A DNA stretch of 55,921 nucleotides from [Streptosporangium] indianense (GCF_021474405.1 NZ_JAKEIO010000041.1:1-55921); one strand, 5' to 3'. Positions 9,037-21,147 are shown, numbered from the stretch's first letter. The notes: generated by a model not told the origin, from the letters alone. Program-made: numbers and translations.

Positions 9037-10128
9037 ATGATCCTGACAAGAATGCCCGGAGGATCCACGCTGCCCCGACCGGCGCTCCCCGCCCGGGCCA
9101 GAGCCCTCTTCCTCGTGCTGCTCTCCCTCCTGGTCACCGTCCCGGCCATCGGCCTGGTCATGACGGCCGGTGGTGAGGCGGAGGCGCACGGCACCCCCAT
9201 GAAGCCCGGCAGCCGCACCTTCCTGTGCTGGCAGGACGGGCTGACCGGCACCGGTGAGATCAAGCCGGTCAATCCCGCCTGCCGGGCCGCGCAGCAGGTC
9301 AGCGGCACCACGCCGTTCTACAACTGGTTCTCCGTGCTCCGTTCCGACGGCGCCGGCCGCACGCGGGGCTTCGTGCCGGACGGCGAGCTGTGCAGCGGCG
9401 GCAACACCAACTTCACCGGGTTCAACACGCCCGGCAAGGACTGGCCGCTCACCCATCTCACCTCGGGCGCGACCGTCGACTTCTCGTACAACGCCTGGGC
9501 GGCGCACCCGGGTTGGTTCCACGTCTACATCACGAAGGACGGCTTCGACCCGACCAAGGCGCTCACCTGGAACGACATGGAGGAGCGGCCGTTCCTGAGT
9601 GTCGACCACCCGCCGCTGAAGGGCTCCCCGGGCACGGTCGAGGCCAACTACTCCTGGACGGGCAGGCTCCCCGAGAACAAGTCGGGGCGCCACATCATCT
9701 ACATGGTCTGGCAGCGCTCCGACAGCCAGGAAACCTTCTACTCCTGCTCCGACGTGGTCTTCGACGGCGGCAAGGGCGAGGTGACCGGGATCAAGGAGCC
9801 GGGCAACCCGTCCGAGCCGGTGCCCGGCACCTGCACGGCCACCCGCAGGACCACGGGCACCTGGAACGGCGGCCACCAGTCCGAGGTGACCGTCACCAAC
9901 ACCGGCACGGTGCCGATGCTCGGCTGGATGGTCGACTGGACGCTCCCGGCGGGCCAGAGGGTCGAGAGCCTGTGGAGCGGCAGCGCGACCTACAACGGCC
10001 AGGCGGTGATGGTCCACAACGCCAACTGGAACGGTTCCCTTGCGCCGGGCGGGAGCACGACGTTCGGCTACACCGTCTCCGGTTCGGGAGGTGACAGTAC
10101 GAGCAGTCTGCCCTGCCGGGTGGGCTGA
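9037..10128 (+). CDS. AA10 lytic polysaccharide monooxygenase with CBM2
   Basis: Secreted copper oxygenase that cleaves crystalline cellulose (possibly chitin), 363 aa. After a signal ending AEA, the mature protein starts with His51 (HGTPMKPGSRT); His157 (AAHPGWFHV) completes the histidine brace and Phe242 (SCSDVVF) is the axial residue. The AA10 domain spans about 51-245 and resembles the Streptomyces cellulose-active C1/C4 group. After a short linker a C-terminal CBM2 (about 262-363, CTATRRTTGTW...SLPCRVG) would bind cellulose. ATG 9037 lacks a good ribosome-binding site and gives a long signal; CTG 9070 has GGAGGA 6 nt upstream and would give a more usual one. The CebR box upstream supports cellulose as substrate. 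Confidence 0.93.
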   Translation: MILTRMPGGSTLPRPALPARARALFLVLLSLLVTVPAIGLVMTAGGEAEAHGTPMKPGSRTFLCWQDGLTGTGEIKPVNPACRAAQQVSGTTPFYNWFSVLRSDGAGRTRGFVPDGELCSGGNTNFTGFNTPGKDWPLTHLTSGATVDFSYNAWAAHPGWFHVYITKDGFDPTKALTWNDMEERPFLSVDHPPLKGSPGTVEANYSWTGRLPENKSGRHIIYMVWQRSDSQETFYSCSDVVFDGGKGEVTGIKEPGNPSEPVPGTCTATRRTTGTWNGGHQSEVTVTNTGTVPMLGWMVDWTLPAGQRVESLWSGSATYNGQAVMVHNANWNGSLAPGGSTTFGYTVSGSGGDSTSSLPCRVG

Positions 10129-10594
10129 ACCTCCAACCTCCGTGCGGGGCGGGCCCGGGCGACCGCCCGGGCCCGTATCGCGTCACCGGGCACCGGCACC
10201 TGGTCCGCCGCGGTGCGTCTCACGGCCGGGACGGTCGCCATGGCGGCGGCGTACCTCGCCGTGGCCCGGCTGATGGGGATCGACGACGTGCGCGGCCTCG
10301 TCGGCCGACGGTGACGGCGCCCGGCCGCCGGTGAGAGCGCCGGCCGCCCGAGGGGTCCGGCCGGCTCCCTCGGGGGCGTCCGGCCCGGGAACGGAGGCCG
10401 GGTGCCCCATGTGTCCGAGATATCCAGGTATGCGATTCTGTTGTGTGGGTGCCCTGCCGCTCATGTGCGGCGTGGATCCGCCATGGGAGGCGCGACCCCC
10501 GCGCCGCCGGTCCCGTGCCCGCGTCGTCGTCGCCTGAGTCCCGGGGACTCCCACCTGCCGGTGGCTGCGGGATGGACGGGAGGTGGATGCGGAC
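10129..10594. other. 466-bp gap with terminator and a possible gene fragment
   Basis: After the LPMO terminator, an open frame at 10180-10314 ends in a plausible membrane-helix tail (TAGTVAMAAAYLAVARLM then a basic end), like the C-terminus of a MurJ-type flippase. It has no start or upstream body, so it may be a remnant or chance. 10315-10594 shows only the leader of the next gene. Confidence 0.35.
10151..10174 (+). terminator. LPMO terminator hairpin
   Basis: A perfect 10-bp stem GGGCCCGGGC/GCCCGGGCCC with a GACC loop lies 22 nt after the LPMO stop. There is no T-tract, as is common in this genus. Confidence 0.75.
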
Positions 10595-13500
10595 ATGCCC
10601 CATGACGGCGATGCCCGGGCCGCGATCCCCGGTCTTCGGGCGCCCGGGGACGGGGGCACCGGTCCGTCTCGTCCCGCCCCGGAGCAGGCCGCCCGGGCGC
10701 GGCTGCTGGCGTTCGCCGGGGTGGCGCTGGCAGCGGTGTACGTACGCGGCGAGGACGGGGCCGAACTCCGGCTGGTGGAGTCCGCCGGTGCCGAGGCCGA
10801 ACAGTGGTACCGGTTGCCGGAACGGGTGACGCTGCCCGCTCCCGGGAAATCTCCCGGAGCGGGATCCGGCAGTTCCCCCGGGCCGGTGCCGGAGGCCGCT
10901 GCCCAAGGTGGTCCCTCCCACGGGGCCCGTCCCCGCGAAGCATCCGCCCCCGGTGGCCGCTCCCCCGGGCCGACGCCGGAAGCGACACCATCCGCTGCCC
11001 GCGGTCACCCGTCCCACGACCCGGCTTCGCGGGCCCCTGCCCACGGTGGTCCCTCCCCCGGTGCCCGTCCCCGCCAAGTTCCCGTCGGCCCGGGCGCGGG
11101 CGGCGGTGCTCCTGCCGTCGCCGAGGCCTATCTGCGGGGGCGGCCCGTGTGGCTCCCGAGCGTGGTGCTCGCCGGGGCGGAGGGAGGCGTGGCCGCCTCC
11201 GCCCCGTTCGGGGTTGTGCCGCTGGGGGCTGCGGGCGGGTGGCTGGGGTGTCTCGTCGTGGTGGGAGAGACCGGGGAGGGGTTCGGGGCCGAGCAGCGGG
11301 AGTTCCTGGAGCGCTATGCCGAGGCCGTGGCCGCGCGGCTGCGGGGCGAGGCCGACCGCTCGGCGCCCTCGCCACTGCTGGACTCGGCCATGCGCGCCAT
11401 GGGGGTGGGCTCCTTCGCCCTGTCGCCCGGCACCGGGCTGGTCGAGACGGACCCGGCCCTGCTAGAACTCGTCGGCATCCCCGAGGGCGGTTTCGACGGC
11501 AAGACCGACACGCTGCTGTCGGTGAGCGTCCCGGAGGACGTCCCCGCGCTGATGTCGGTCATCGAGCCGTCCGCGCAGACCCCGGGCCGGCGTGAGCTGG
11601 AGTTCCGCATCAGGCGGCCCACCGGTGAACTGTGCTGGCTGCGGCTGAACTGCCGGGTGCTGAAGGGGTCCGACGGCGCACCGGAGCGGGTGCTGGGCGT
11701 GGTCAGCGCGGCGCCCGTGCTGCGCCGCAGCGCCAGCGACGTGGCCCGGATCCAGTGGCTGACGGCCGCGCTCGACGACGCCACGACCGTCCGGGACGTC
11801 AGCCGTGTCGTGGTCGCCGCGTTGCGCGAGCCGCTGGGCGCCGACCGGGTGGCGCTCGCCGAACTGCTGGAGGACCGGCTGGCGGTCACCGTGCTCGATC
11901 CGCCGGGTGCCGGCGCCTGGCCGGAGCTGTGGCGCCGGGAGTGGCGCTCGGAGTGGCCCGACGCGCCGGTCACCGCCCTGCCCACGCTCCAGGCGGCGCT
12001 GCGGGACGGGCGGATGAGTCTGTGGCCGGCGGGTTCGGAGCTGGAACCGGGGCTCGCGGGGATCGGCCCCGGCGGGGTCGCGGTGCTGCCGCTGCCGGCC
12101 AGGAGCGGGGTGGCCGGGGTGTGTCTGGTCGGCTGGGACACCCCCCACGAGTTCGCCCCCGAGGAGCGGGCCCTGCTGACCGCGACCGCGGGCCTGGTCG
12201 GTCAGGCCCTGAAGCGTGCGCACGCCTACGACGCCGAGCAGGAGCTCGCGACGATGCTCCAGCGCAGTCTGCTGCCGCGCCGGCTCCCCCGGCTGCCCGG
12301 CGGCACGGCCGTGGCCCGCTATCTGCCCGCCCGGCGGGGACTCCAGGTGGGCGGCGACTGGTACGACGTGATCGCACTGTCGGAGAACAAGGTCGCCCTG
12401 GTCATCGGGGACGTGCAGGGCCACAGCGCGGGGGCCGCGACGATCATGGGCCAGATGCGTACGGCGGTCCGTGCCTACGCCGTGGAGGGGCATCCGCCGG
12501 ACGTGGTCGTCGCGCACGCCAACCGGCTGCTCGTCGGCATGGAGACCGACCTGTTCGCCACCTGCTGCTACGCCGAACTGGACATGGAGGAGGGCAACGC
12601 GCTGTTCGTCCGGGCCGGGCACCTGGCCCCGCTGGTGCGGCACCCCGACGGCAGCACCGAGGAGATCGCCGTCGAGGGCGGACTCCCGTTGGGTGTCCTC
12701 GCGGAGGCCGAGTTCCCGCTGACGGCCCTCGCGCTCGCCCCGGGGTCGGTGCTCGCGCTCGTGACGGACGGTCTGGTCGAGTCGGCGGACCTCCAGGTGG
12801 ACGAGGGGATGCGGATCGTGCGCCGGGCGCTCGCGGCGGCGGATCCCGCCGACCCGGGCCGGATGGCCGACGCCCTGCTCGGCGAGGCCGGGCGGCGCGA
12901 GGACGACGTGGCGGTACTGCTGCTGCGTTACGACGGGATGCGGGTACGGCCGGTACGGGCGGGCTGGGTGGTGTGGCGGCTGCCGGACGCGGTGATGCAC
13001 GCCCGCCGGTTCAGTGCGCGCACCCTGCGTTCGTGGGGCATCACCGAGGAGGCCGACACCGTCCTGCTGGTGGTGTCGGAGCTGGTCACGAACGCCCTGG
13101 TGCACACGCAGGGCGCGGTCCGGGTGGAGCTGACCCTGGCGGCGGACCGGCTGCGGGTGACGGTGGGCGACTCCTCACCGCGGGCGCCGGCCAAGCCGGT
13201 GGTCGTGGACTGGGAGTCGACGGGCGGGCGGGGGCTCTTCCTGGTCGAGGCCGTGTCGGCGGCCTGGGGTTCGGTGCCGGTGGGCGGCGGCAAGCAGGTG
13301 TGGAGCGAGATCGTGGTCACCCGCCGGGGGCCGGAGCCCGGTGAGGAGCCCGAAGAGGAGCCGGAGACCGAGCCGGAGGAGGAGCGCAGACCGGGCCGCG
13401 GCTGGGGTCTGGGCCGCGACCGGACCTGGGGCCTGGGCCGCAACCGGGACCGCCGCAGGACCCGCGAGCAGGGCCGGAGCCATGACGACGACCGGACGGG

Positions 13501-13618
13501 GGGACGCGAGGGCGAGCAGGCCGTCGGTCTCGACCGGGCCATGGAGCACATCGGTGACGGGGCCGCGGAGCCATCCGCGCCCCCGCACCGGGACCGGTCC
13601 CCCGAGGGAGGTCCCTGA
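10595..13618 (+). CDS. PAS/GAF/PP2C phosphatase with RsbW-like kinase domain
   Basis: Large cytoplasmic regulator, about 1007 aa, of the RsbU/SpoIIE type: it would dephosphorylate an anti-anti-sigma factor and may also phosphorylate or bind a partner through its HATPase domain. Order: N-terminal GAF-like domain interrupted by a Pro/Gly/Ser-rich insert (about 82-172), PAS (about 268-380), GAF (about 385-540), PP2C (about 548-778; GGDWYDV near 585, GDVQGH near 607), HATPase (about 788-908; SELVTNALVH, GGRGLFLV) and a charged repetitive tail (about 910-1007). The start is ATG 10595 with GGGAGG 11 nt upstream; GTG 10583 overlaps that site. Its stop overlaps the next gene (TGATG), tying it to the sugar transporter. 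Confidence 0.85.
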   Translation: MPHDGDARAAIPGLRAPGDGGTGPSRPAPEQAARARLLAFAGVALAAVYVRGEDGAELRLVESAGAEAEQWYRLPERVTLPAPGKSPGAGSGSSPGPVPEAAAQGGPSHGARPREASAPGGRSPGPTPEATPSAARGHPSHDPASRAPAHGGPSPGARPRQVPVGPGAGGGAPAVAEAYLRGRPVWLPSVVLAGAEGGVAASAPFGVVPLGAAGGWLGCLVVVGETGEGFGAEQREFLERYAEAVAARLRGEADRSAPSPLLDSAMRAMGVGSFALSPGTGLVETDPALLELVGIPEGGFDGKTDTLLSVSVPEDVPALMSVIEPSAQTPGRRELEFRIRRPTGELCWLRLNCRVLKGSDGAPERVLGVVSAAPVLRRSASDVARIQWLTAALDDATTVRDVSRVVVAALREPLGADRVALAELLEDRLAVTVLDPPGAGAWPELWRREWRSEWPDAPVTALPTLQAALRDGRMSLWPAGSELEPGLAGIGPGGVAVLPLPARSGVAGVCLVGWDTPHEFAPEERALLTATAGLVGQALKRAHAYDAEQELATMLQRSLLPRRLPRLPGGTAVARYLPARRGLQVGGDWYDVIALSENKVALVIGDVQGHSAGAATIMGQMRTAVRAYAVEGHPPDVVVAHANRLLVGMETDLFATCCYAELDMEEGNALFVRAGHLAPLVRHPDGSTEEIAVEGGLPLGVLAEAEFPLTALALAPGSVLALVTDGLVESADLQVDEGMRIVRRALAAADPADPGRMADALLGEAGRREDDVAVLLLRYDGMRVRPVRAGWVVWRLPDAVMHARRFSARTLRSWGITEEADTVLLVVSELVTNALVHTQGAVRVELTLAADRLRVTVGDSSPRAPAKPVVVDWESTGGRGLFLVEAVSAAWGSVPVGGGKQVWSEIVVTRRGPEPGEEPEEEPETEPEEERRPGRGWGLGRDRTWGLGRNRDRRRTREQGRSHDDDRTGGREGEQAVGLDRAMEHIGDGAAEPSAPPHRDRSPEGGP
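10901..11075 (+). repeat. direct repeats in the Pro-rich insert of the PP2C gene
   Basis: Two copies of about 37 bp (10901-10937 and 11039-11075) share the core GGTGGTCCCTCCC and GCCCGTCCCCGC. They encode the GGPS(H/P)GARPR units of the linker that splits the first GAF-like domain. The same core occurs inside the pnkp gene at 48965-48980. Confidence 0.7.
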
Positions 13619-14700
13619 TGCGCGGTCTGGGTCTGCGCGGTGCCGCCGGGCTGCTGGCGGTCCTCCTCGCCGTGTCCCTCACCGCGTGCGCGGACGGCGG
13701 CGGGGAGGGCGAGGGCGAACCGACCGTCGGGCTGCTGCTGCCGAGCCGGGCCGTGCCCCGGTGGGAGAAGTCCGACCGGCCCCTGATCGAGAAGCGGCTC
13801 GAGGAGCTCTGCCCGGAGTGCCGGCTCCTGTACGCCAACGCCGAGAACGACGCGGCGAGCCAGCGGCAGCAGATGACCTCCATGATCACCCAGGGTGTCT
13901 CGGTCCTGCTGCTGGACGTCGTCGACCCCAAGGCCCTGCGCTCCTCGGTCCACGCGGCACAGCGCGAGGGCATCCCCGTCGTCGCCTACGACCGGCTCGC
14001 CGAGGGCCCGATCTCCGGTTTCGTCAGTTTCGACGGCGCCCGGGTCGGCAGGCTCCAGGGCCGGGCGCTCCTGGCGGGCATGAGCGCAAGGGCCGACGGC
14101 GGCGGTGTCGTCATGATGAACGGCGACCCGTCCAGCCCCAACGCCGCCTGGTACGAGGGCGGAGCGCGGTCCGTCCTCCAGGGCAAGGTCCGGATCCTGA
14201 AGTCGTACGACACCCTCGGGTGGCGTACGGAGAACGCGCACGACCACATGTCCGCCGCGATCAACGACCTCGGTCCGGCCGCGATCGACGGGGTGCTCGC
14301 GGCGAACGACTCCATCGCGGCCGGTGTCATCTCGGCTCTCAAGAGCGCCCGGGTCTCACCGCTGCCGCCGGTGACCGGTCAGGACGCGGATCTCGACGCC
14401 GTGCGGCGGATCGTCGAGGGCGAGCAGTACATGACCGTCTACAAGCCGTTCCGGCTGGAGGCCGAGGCGGCGGCCGCGATGGCGGTCGCCCTGGCGCGCG
14501 GCGACGACATCGACCCCCTGGTCACGACGAAGGTGGACAGCCCCACGACGAAGGACGTCCCGGCGATCCTGCTCACCCCGACCGCGGTCACGCGCGAGAC
14601 GATCGGGCGGACACTCGTCCGGGGCGGTGTCTACACGCTCGACCAGATCTGCACCCCGACGCTCCGCCCGGCCTGTGCCCGGGCCGGACTCACCCGGTGA
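13618..14700 (+). CDS. sugar-binding lipoprotein, xylose/ribose (CUT2) type
   Basis: Periplasmic-binding-protein-like lipoprotein, 360 aa, of the XylF/RbsB fold. The signal ends in a lipobox (SLTAC, Cys24). Two lobes are visible: GLLLPSR...RWEKSDRPLIEK opens the first and VLLLDVVDPKAL is the conserved helix; FVSFDGARVGRLQG and LAANDSIAAGVISAL match XylF-type sugar-binding segments. Its ATG overlaps the stop of the PP2C regulator by one base (TGATG) and its stop overlaps the ATPase GTG (GTGA), so all are one operon. Coupling to a sensor phosphatase suggests the sugar signal may also feed that regulator (inference). The sugar is unknown. Confidence 0.82.
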   Translation: MRGLGLRGAAGLLAVLLAVSLTACADGGGEGEGEPTVGLLLPSRAVPRWEKSDRPLIEKRLEELCPECRLLYANAENDAASQRQQMTSMITQGVSVLLLDVVDPKALRSSVHAAQREGIPVVAYDRLAEGPISGFVSFDGARVGRLQGRALLAGMSARADGGGVVMMNGDPSSPNAAWYEGGARSVLQGKVRILKSYDTLGWRTENAHDHMSAAINDLGPAAIDGVLAANDSIAAGVISALKSARVSPLPPVTGQDADLDAVRRIVEGEQYMTVYKPFRLEAEAAAAMAVALARGDDIDPLVTTKVDSPTTKDVPAILLTPTAVTRETIGRTLVRGGVYTLDQICTPTLRPACARAGLTR

Positions 14701-15494
14701 GCGAGGTGGTCCCCGTGGCCCATCCCCCCGTCCTGGCGTTGCGCGGCATCACCAAACGGTTCGGCGGTGTGCAGGCGCTGGTGGACGTCGATCTGCAGGT
14801 GCGGGCCGGTGAGGTGGTGGCCCTGGCGGGCGACAACGGGGCGGGCAAGTCCACGCTGATCAAGGTGATCTCCGGGGTCAGCCCCGCCGACCGGGGTGTC
14901 ATCGAGTGGGAGGGGCGTCTGGTCCAGATCAAACGCCCGCACGACGCCCACGCCCTGGGCATCGCGACCGTCTACCAGGACCTCGCCATGTGCGACAACC
15001 TGGACGTCGTCGGCAATCTCTTCCTCGGCCGCGAGATCGACCGGGTGGGCGTCCTGGACGAGGTGGAGATGGAGCGCCGCGCCCGTGACCTGATGCGCGC
15101 GCTGTCGATCCGCATCCCCGACGTGCGGATGCCGGTCGCCGCGCTGTCGGCCGGGCAGCGGCAGGCCGTCGCGATCTCCCGCTCGCTGATGGGCTCCCCC
15201 AAGGTGCTGCTGCTCGACGAACCGACCGCCGCCCTCGGCGTGGAGCAGACCAGCCATCTGCTCGACCTGATCGAGGAGGTCCGCGACCGCGGCATGGCGA
15301 TCATCCTCATCAGTCACAACATGGGCGACATCAAGGCCGTGGCGGACCGGGTCGCCGTGCTGCGCCTGGGTCGCAACAACGGTCTGTTCGACGTGAGCAC
15401 CGTGACCCAGGAGCAGATCATCTCGTCCGTGACCGGGGCCGCCGACAACGCCGTGGCCCATCGTGCGAAGGGGGACGAGGAGGCGTGGCCGTGA
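14697..15494 (+). CDS. CUT2-type sugar ABC transporter ATPase
   Basis: Single-domain ATPase, 265 aa. Walker A GDNGAGKST is at 45-53, signature LSAGQRQAV near 149, Walker B VLLLDEP near 173 and a switch His in ISHN. Canonical RbsA/XylG proteins of this transporter class have two fused ATPase domains of about 500 aa; this one has one, as in the half-size XylG/FrcA-like group. The start GTG 14697 overlaps the binding-protein stop (GTGA). GTG 14715 with AGGTGG before it is an alternative that loses six residues. The permease gene follows with another overlap. Confidence 0.83.
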   Translation: MSEVVPVAHPPVLALRGITKRFGGVQALVDVDLQVRAGEVVALAGDNGAGKSTLIKVISGVSPADRGVIEWEGRLVQIKRPHDAHALGIATVYQDLAMCDNLDVVGNLFLGREIDRVGVLDEVEMERRARDLMRALSIRIPDVRMPVAALSAGQRQAVAISRSLMGSPKVLLLDEPTAALGVEQTSHLLDLIEEVRDRGMAIILISHNMGDIKAVADRVAVLRLGRNNGLFDVSTVTQEQIISSVTGAADNAVAHRAKGDEEAWP

Positions 15495-16792
15495 GCCGCG
15501 GCGGACCGCACCGGGACGGCGGACCGGCGGGGCCGGGCAGCGCCGGGCCGGTGGCCGCCGGCGGCGAGCAGCGGGCCACCGCCCGCGGCTGGCGGGACAG
15601 CGTGCGGGAGTACGCTCGGGCGGTCAGCGGGGGTGTGCGCGACGGTGAGCGGGGGCCGCTCCTGGTAGTCGCCGGGCTGATCGTGATCTGGATCGTCTTC
15701 CAGGGGCTGGACGACAAGTTCCTCTCGCCGCGCAACCTGTCCAATCTGAGCGTGGACATCGTCGGCACCGGGCTGGTGGCCGTCGGAATCGTGTTCGTGC
15801 TGCTGATCCGGGAGATCGATCTGTCGGTCGGCTCGGTGAGCGGTCTGGCGGGCGCGGCGTTCGCCGTGCTGAACGTGAACCAGGGGGTGCCGGAGTGGCT
15901 GGCGGTGATCGTGGCCGTGGCCGCCGGGACGGCCGTGGGCGCCTTCCACGGGTTCTTCCACGCCTGGCTCGGCGTGCCCGCGTTCGTGGTGACGCTGGCC
16001 GGGCTGCTGATCTGGAACGGTCTGACGCTCTACCTGCTGGGGGCGAGCGGCACCATCAACATCGACGAGGAGGGCCTGGTCGCCTCCCTCACCAGCCGGC
16101 ACTTCGGCAACCACCTGGTGGCGTACGCGGTCGCCGCGCTCGGCACGGCCGGGTACGCCCTGGCCTCCCGCCGCAGGCGCAGCCGCCACCGGGCGGCGGG
16201 CATGCCCTACCGGCACGGCGGCGACATCTGGCTGCGCACCGGTCTGCTCGCGGTGGTGGCCTTCGCCGGTGCGTACACCCTCAACCGGTTCCAGGGGCTG
16301 CCGCTGGCGCTGCTGATCTTCCTGGTGGTCCTGGTCGTCTCCGACTACGTGCTGCGCCGCACCCGCTACGGCCGGCGGGTGTACGCGCTGGGCGGAGGGG
16401 TGGAGGCGGCGCGGCGGGCCGGCATCGGGGTGGAACGGGTGCGGATCGCGATGTTCATGGTGTCGGGGACGCTGGCCGCGTTCGGCGGGCTGTTCGTGGC
16501 GTCGGGACTGACCTCGGCGAGCCCGACGACGGCCCGTGCCGCCGGTTCGGGGATGCTGCTGATCAACGCGATCGCGGCGGCCGTCATCGGCGGGACGAGC
16601 CTGTTCGGCGGGCGGGGCTCGCCCTGGTCGGTGCTGCTGGGTGTCGTGGTCATCCAGTCGATCGCCTCGGGGATGGGGCTGCTGGGCGTCCAGGACGCGG
16701 TGCAGTTCATGATCACCGGCGGGGTGCTGCTGGCCGCCGTGGCCGCCGACGCGCTGTCCAGACGCGCCCAGGCCGGACGCGGCCGACCCTGA
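15491..16792 (+). CDS. CUT2-type sugar ABC transporter permease (XylH-like)
   Basis: Membrane permease, 433 aa, about ten helices. A polar Gly/Pro-rich cytoplasmic extension fills residues 1-50, then GPLLVVAGLIVIWIVFQ begins helix 1. REIDLSVGSV and the late GRRVYALGGGVEAARRAGI segments are typical of the XylH/RbsC family. GTG 15491 is chosen because GAGGAGG lies 8 nt upstream and the codon overlaps the ATPase stop (GTGA); GTG 15485 is too close to that site. A basic loop near residues 228-240 (RRRRSRHR) is longer than usual. It works with the two preceding genes. Confidence 0.83.
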   Translation: MSRGGPHRDGGPAGPGSAGPVAAGGEQRATARGWRDSVREYARAVSGGVRDGERGPLLVVAGLIVIWIVFQGLDDKFLSPRNLSNLSVDIVGTGLVAVGIVFVLLIREIDLSVGSVSGLAGAAFAVLNVNQGVPEWLAVIVAVAAGTAVGAFHGFFHAWLGVPAFVVTLAGLLIWNGLTLYLLGASGTINIDEEGLVASLTSRHFGNHLVAYAVAALGTAGYALASRRRRSRHRAAGMPYRHGGDIWLRTGLLAVVAFAGAYTLNRFQGLPLALLIFLVVLVVSDYVLRRTRYGRRVYALGGGVEAARRAGIGVERVRIAMFMVSGTLAAFGGLFVASGLTSASPTTARAAGSGMLLINAIAAAVIGGTSLFGGRGSPWSVLLGVVVIQSIASGMGLLGVQDAVQFMITGGVLLAAVAADALSRRAQAGRGRP

Positions 16793-16856
16793 CGGCACCG
16801 GAAATCTGCTGACCATCCCCTGTTGCGATGAATGCCTAAGGAACGGAAAGCCGGGT

Positions 16857-18227
16857 ATGCGGCGAGATGTCATGAAACGCAGCCGCCTCACTCAGGTGGC
16901 CGTGGCCGTCGCGGTCACCGCCGGTCTGGTACTCGCCGGGTGCGGTGACACCGATCTGCCCGGCGGCGGGAAGCAGGCCGATCTCAGTGTGCTCGCGACG
17001 GACGTGCCGCAGATCCAGACCCTGAAGAAGCTCACCAAGCGGCACTTCACGGCGCAGACCGGCATCACCGTCGACTACACGCTGCTGCCGGAGAACGAGG
17101 CGCGGGAGAAGATGAACCGCGAGTTCGCGACCCAGGCCGGCACCTACGACGTGGCGAGCGTCAGCGCGTACGAGGTGCCGATCTACGCGGACAACGGCTG
17201 GCTCGCCCCGCTGGACTCCTATGTGAAGGCCGACGCGGACTTCGACCAGGACGACGTCTTTCCGAACCTGGTGTCCTCGCTGACCGGCGAGGACGGCAGG
17301 CTGTACGCCGAGCCGTTCTACGGCGAGGGGTCCTTCCTGATGTACCGCAAGGACCTGTTCCGCAAGAGCGGGCTGACGATGCCGGCGAACCCGACCTGGA
17401 AGCAGGTCGCCGACCTCGCCGCCCGGGTCGACGGCTCCGAGGGCGCGAGCGGCATCTGTCTGCGCGGCCTGCCCGGCTGGGGGCAGAACCTGGCCCCGAT
17501 CAACACGGTCGTCAACACCTTCGGCGGCGCCTGGTACGACATGGACTGGAACGCCCGCCTGACCTCACCGGAGTTCAAGCAGGCCGTCCGGTTCTACGTC
17601 GACCTGCTGCGCTCCCACGGCCAGCCCCGCGCCGAGAGGATGGGCGTGCTGGAGATCCTCGACAGCTTCGTCGAGGGCAAGTGCGCGATGATGTACGACG
17701 CCACGTCGCTGGCCTCGTCGGTCGAGGCCGACAGTTCCCCGGTCAAGGGCAAGGTGGGCTATGTCCCCGCCCCGCACGAGAAGACCGAGAAGGCCGGGTG
17801 GGTGTGGACCTGGGCGTGGGGCGTCCAGCAGGCCTCCGAGAAGAAGGACGCCGCCTGGGAGTTCATCTCCTGGGCCTCCTCCAAGCAGTTCCAGGAACTG
17901 GTCGGACGGGAGATGGGCTGGACCTCGGCACCCGCCGGGAACCGCAGATCGCTCTACGAGAAGCCCGAGTACCGGCAGGCGGCCGGTGCCTGGTACCGGC
18001 AGGAGTACACGGCGGCGACGGACTCCGCCGACCCGAAGGACCCGGGCGTCGGTCCCCGCCCCTACACCGGCATCGGCTTCCTGGGCATCCCCGAGTTCGC
18101 CGTGCTGGGAACGGCGGTGTCCGAGCAGATCGCCGTGGCCATCGCCGGCCGGCAGTCCGTGGACGCGGCCCTTGACAAGGCGCAGGACCTCGCCCAGGCC
18201 GCGGCGGCGAAGTACCGCGGCGAGTGA
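16857..18227 (+). CDS. orphan CUT1-type sugar-binding lipoprotein
   Basis: Extracellular solute-binding protein of family 1 (sorbitol/mannitol/maltose-like), 456 aa, with signal and lipobox LAGC (Cys29). Features include a QIQTLKKLTKRHFTAQTGI opening, EPFYGEGSFLMYRKDLF in the hinge region and WVWTWAWGVQQASEKKDAAW near 318-338, all usual for CUT1 polyol/sugar binders. It follows the CUT2 transporter after 64 nt, but that permease family does not use this type of binding protein, and no CUT1 permeases are in the window. It may serve an importer elsewhere or act as a sensor ligand. AAGGAA lies 13 nt before ATG 16857; ATG 16872 is an alternative. Confidence 0.78.
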   Translation: MRRDVMKRSRLTQVAVAVAVTAGLVLAGCGDTDLPGGGKQADLSVLATDVPQIQTLKKLTKRHFTAQTGITVDYTLLPENEAREKMNREFATQAGTYDVASVSAYEVPIYADNGWLAPLDSYVKADADFDQDDVFPNLVSSLTGEDGRLYAEPFYGEGSFLMYRKDLFRKSGLTMPANPTWKQVADLAARVDGSEGASGICLRGLPGWGQNLAPINTVVNTFGGAWYDMDWNARLTSPEFKQAVRFYVDLLRSHGQPRAERMGVLEILDSFVEGKCAMMYDATSLASSVEADSSPVKGKVGYVPAPHEKTEKAGWVWTWAWGVQQASEKKDAAWEFISWASSKQFQELVGREMGWTSAPAGNRRSLYEKPEYRQAAGAWYRQEYTAATDSADPKDPGVGPRPYTGIGFLGIPEFAVLGTAVSEQIAVAIAGRQSVDAALDKAQDLAQAAAAKYRGE

Positions 18228-18282
18228 CCCGGCCGCCGGCCCCTGTGCCCGACCGCCGCGCACCGGGCCCGCCTGTGAACGG

Positions 18283-18322
18283 CGCGGGCCGCGCCCCCGG
18301 TCACCCGGGGACGCGGCCCGCG
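18283..18322. terminator. bidirectional terminator between binding protein and aconitase
   Basis: An 11-bp perfect outer stem (CGCGGGCCGCG/CGCGGCCCGCG) continues into an inner CCCCGG/CCGGGG stem with a TCAC loop. It lies between the convergent stops at 18227 and 18349 and can serve both genes. Confidence 0.85.
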
Positions 18323-18348
18323 AACTGCCTTACCCGTCCGCTTGCCCG

Positions 18349-21147
<2,799 letters not shown>

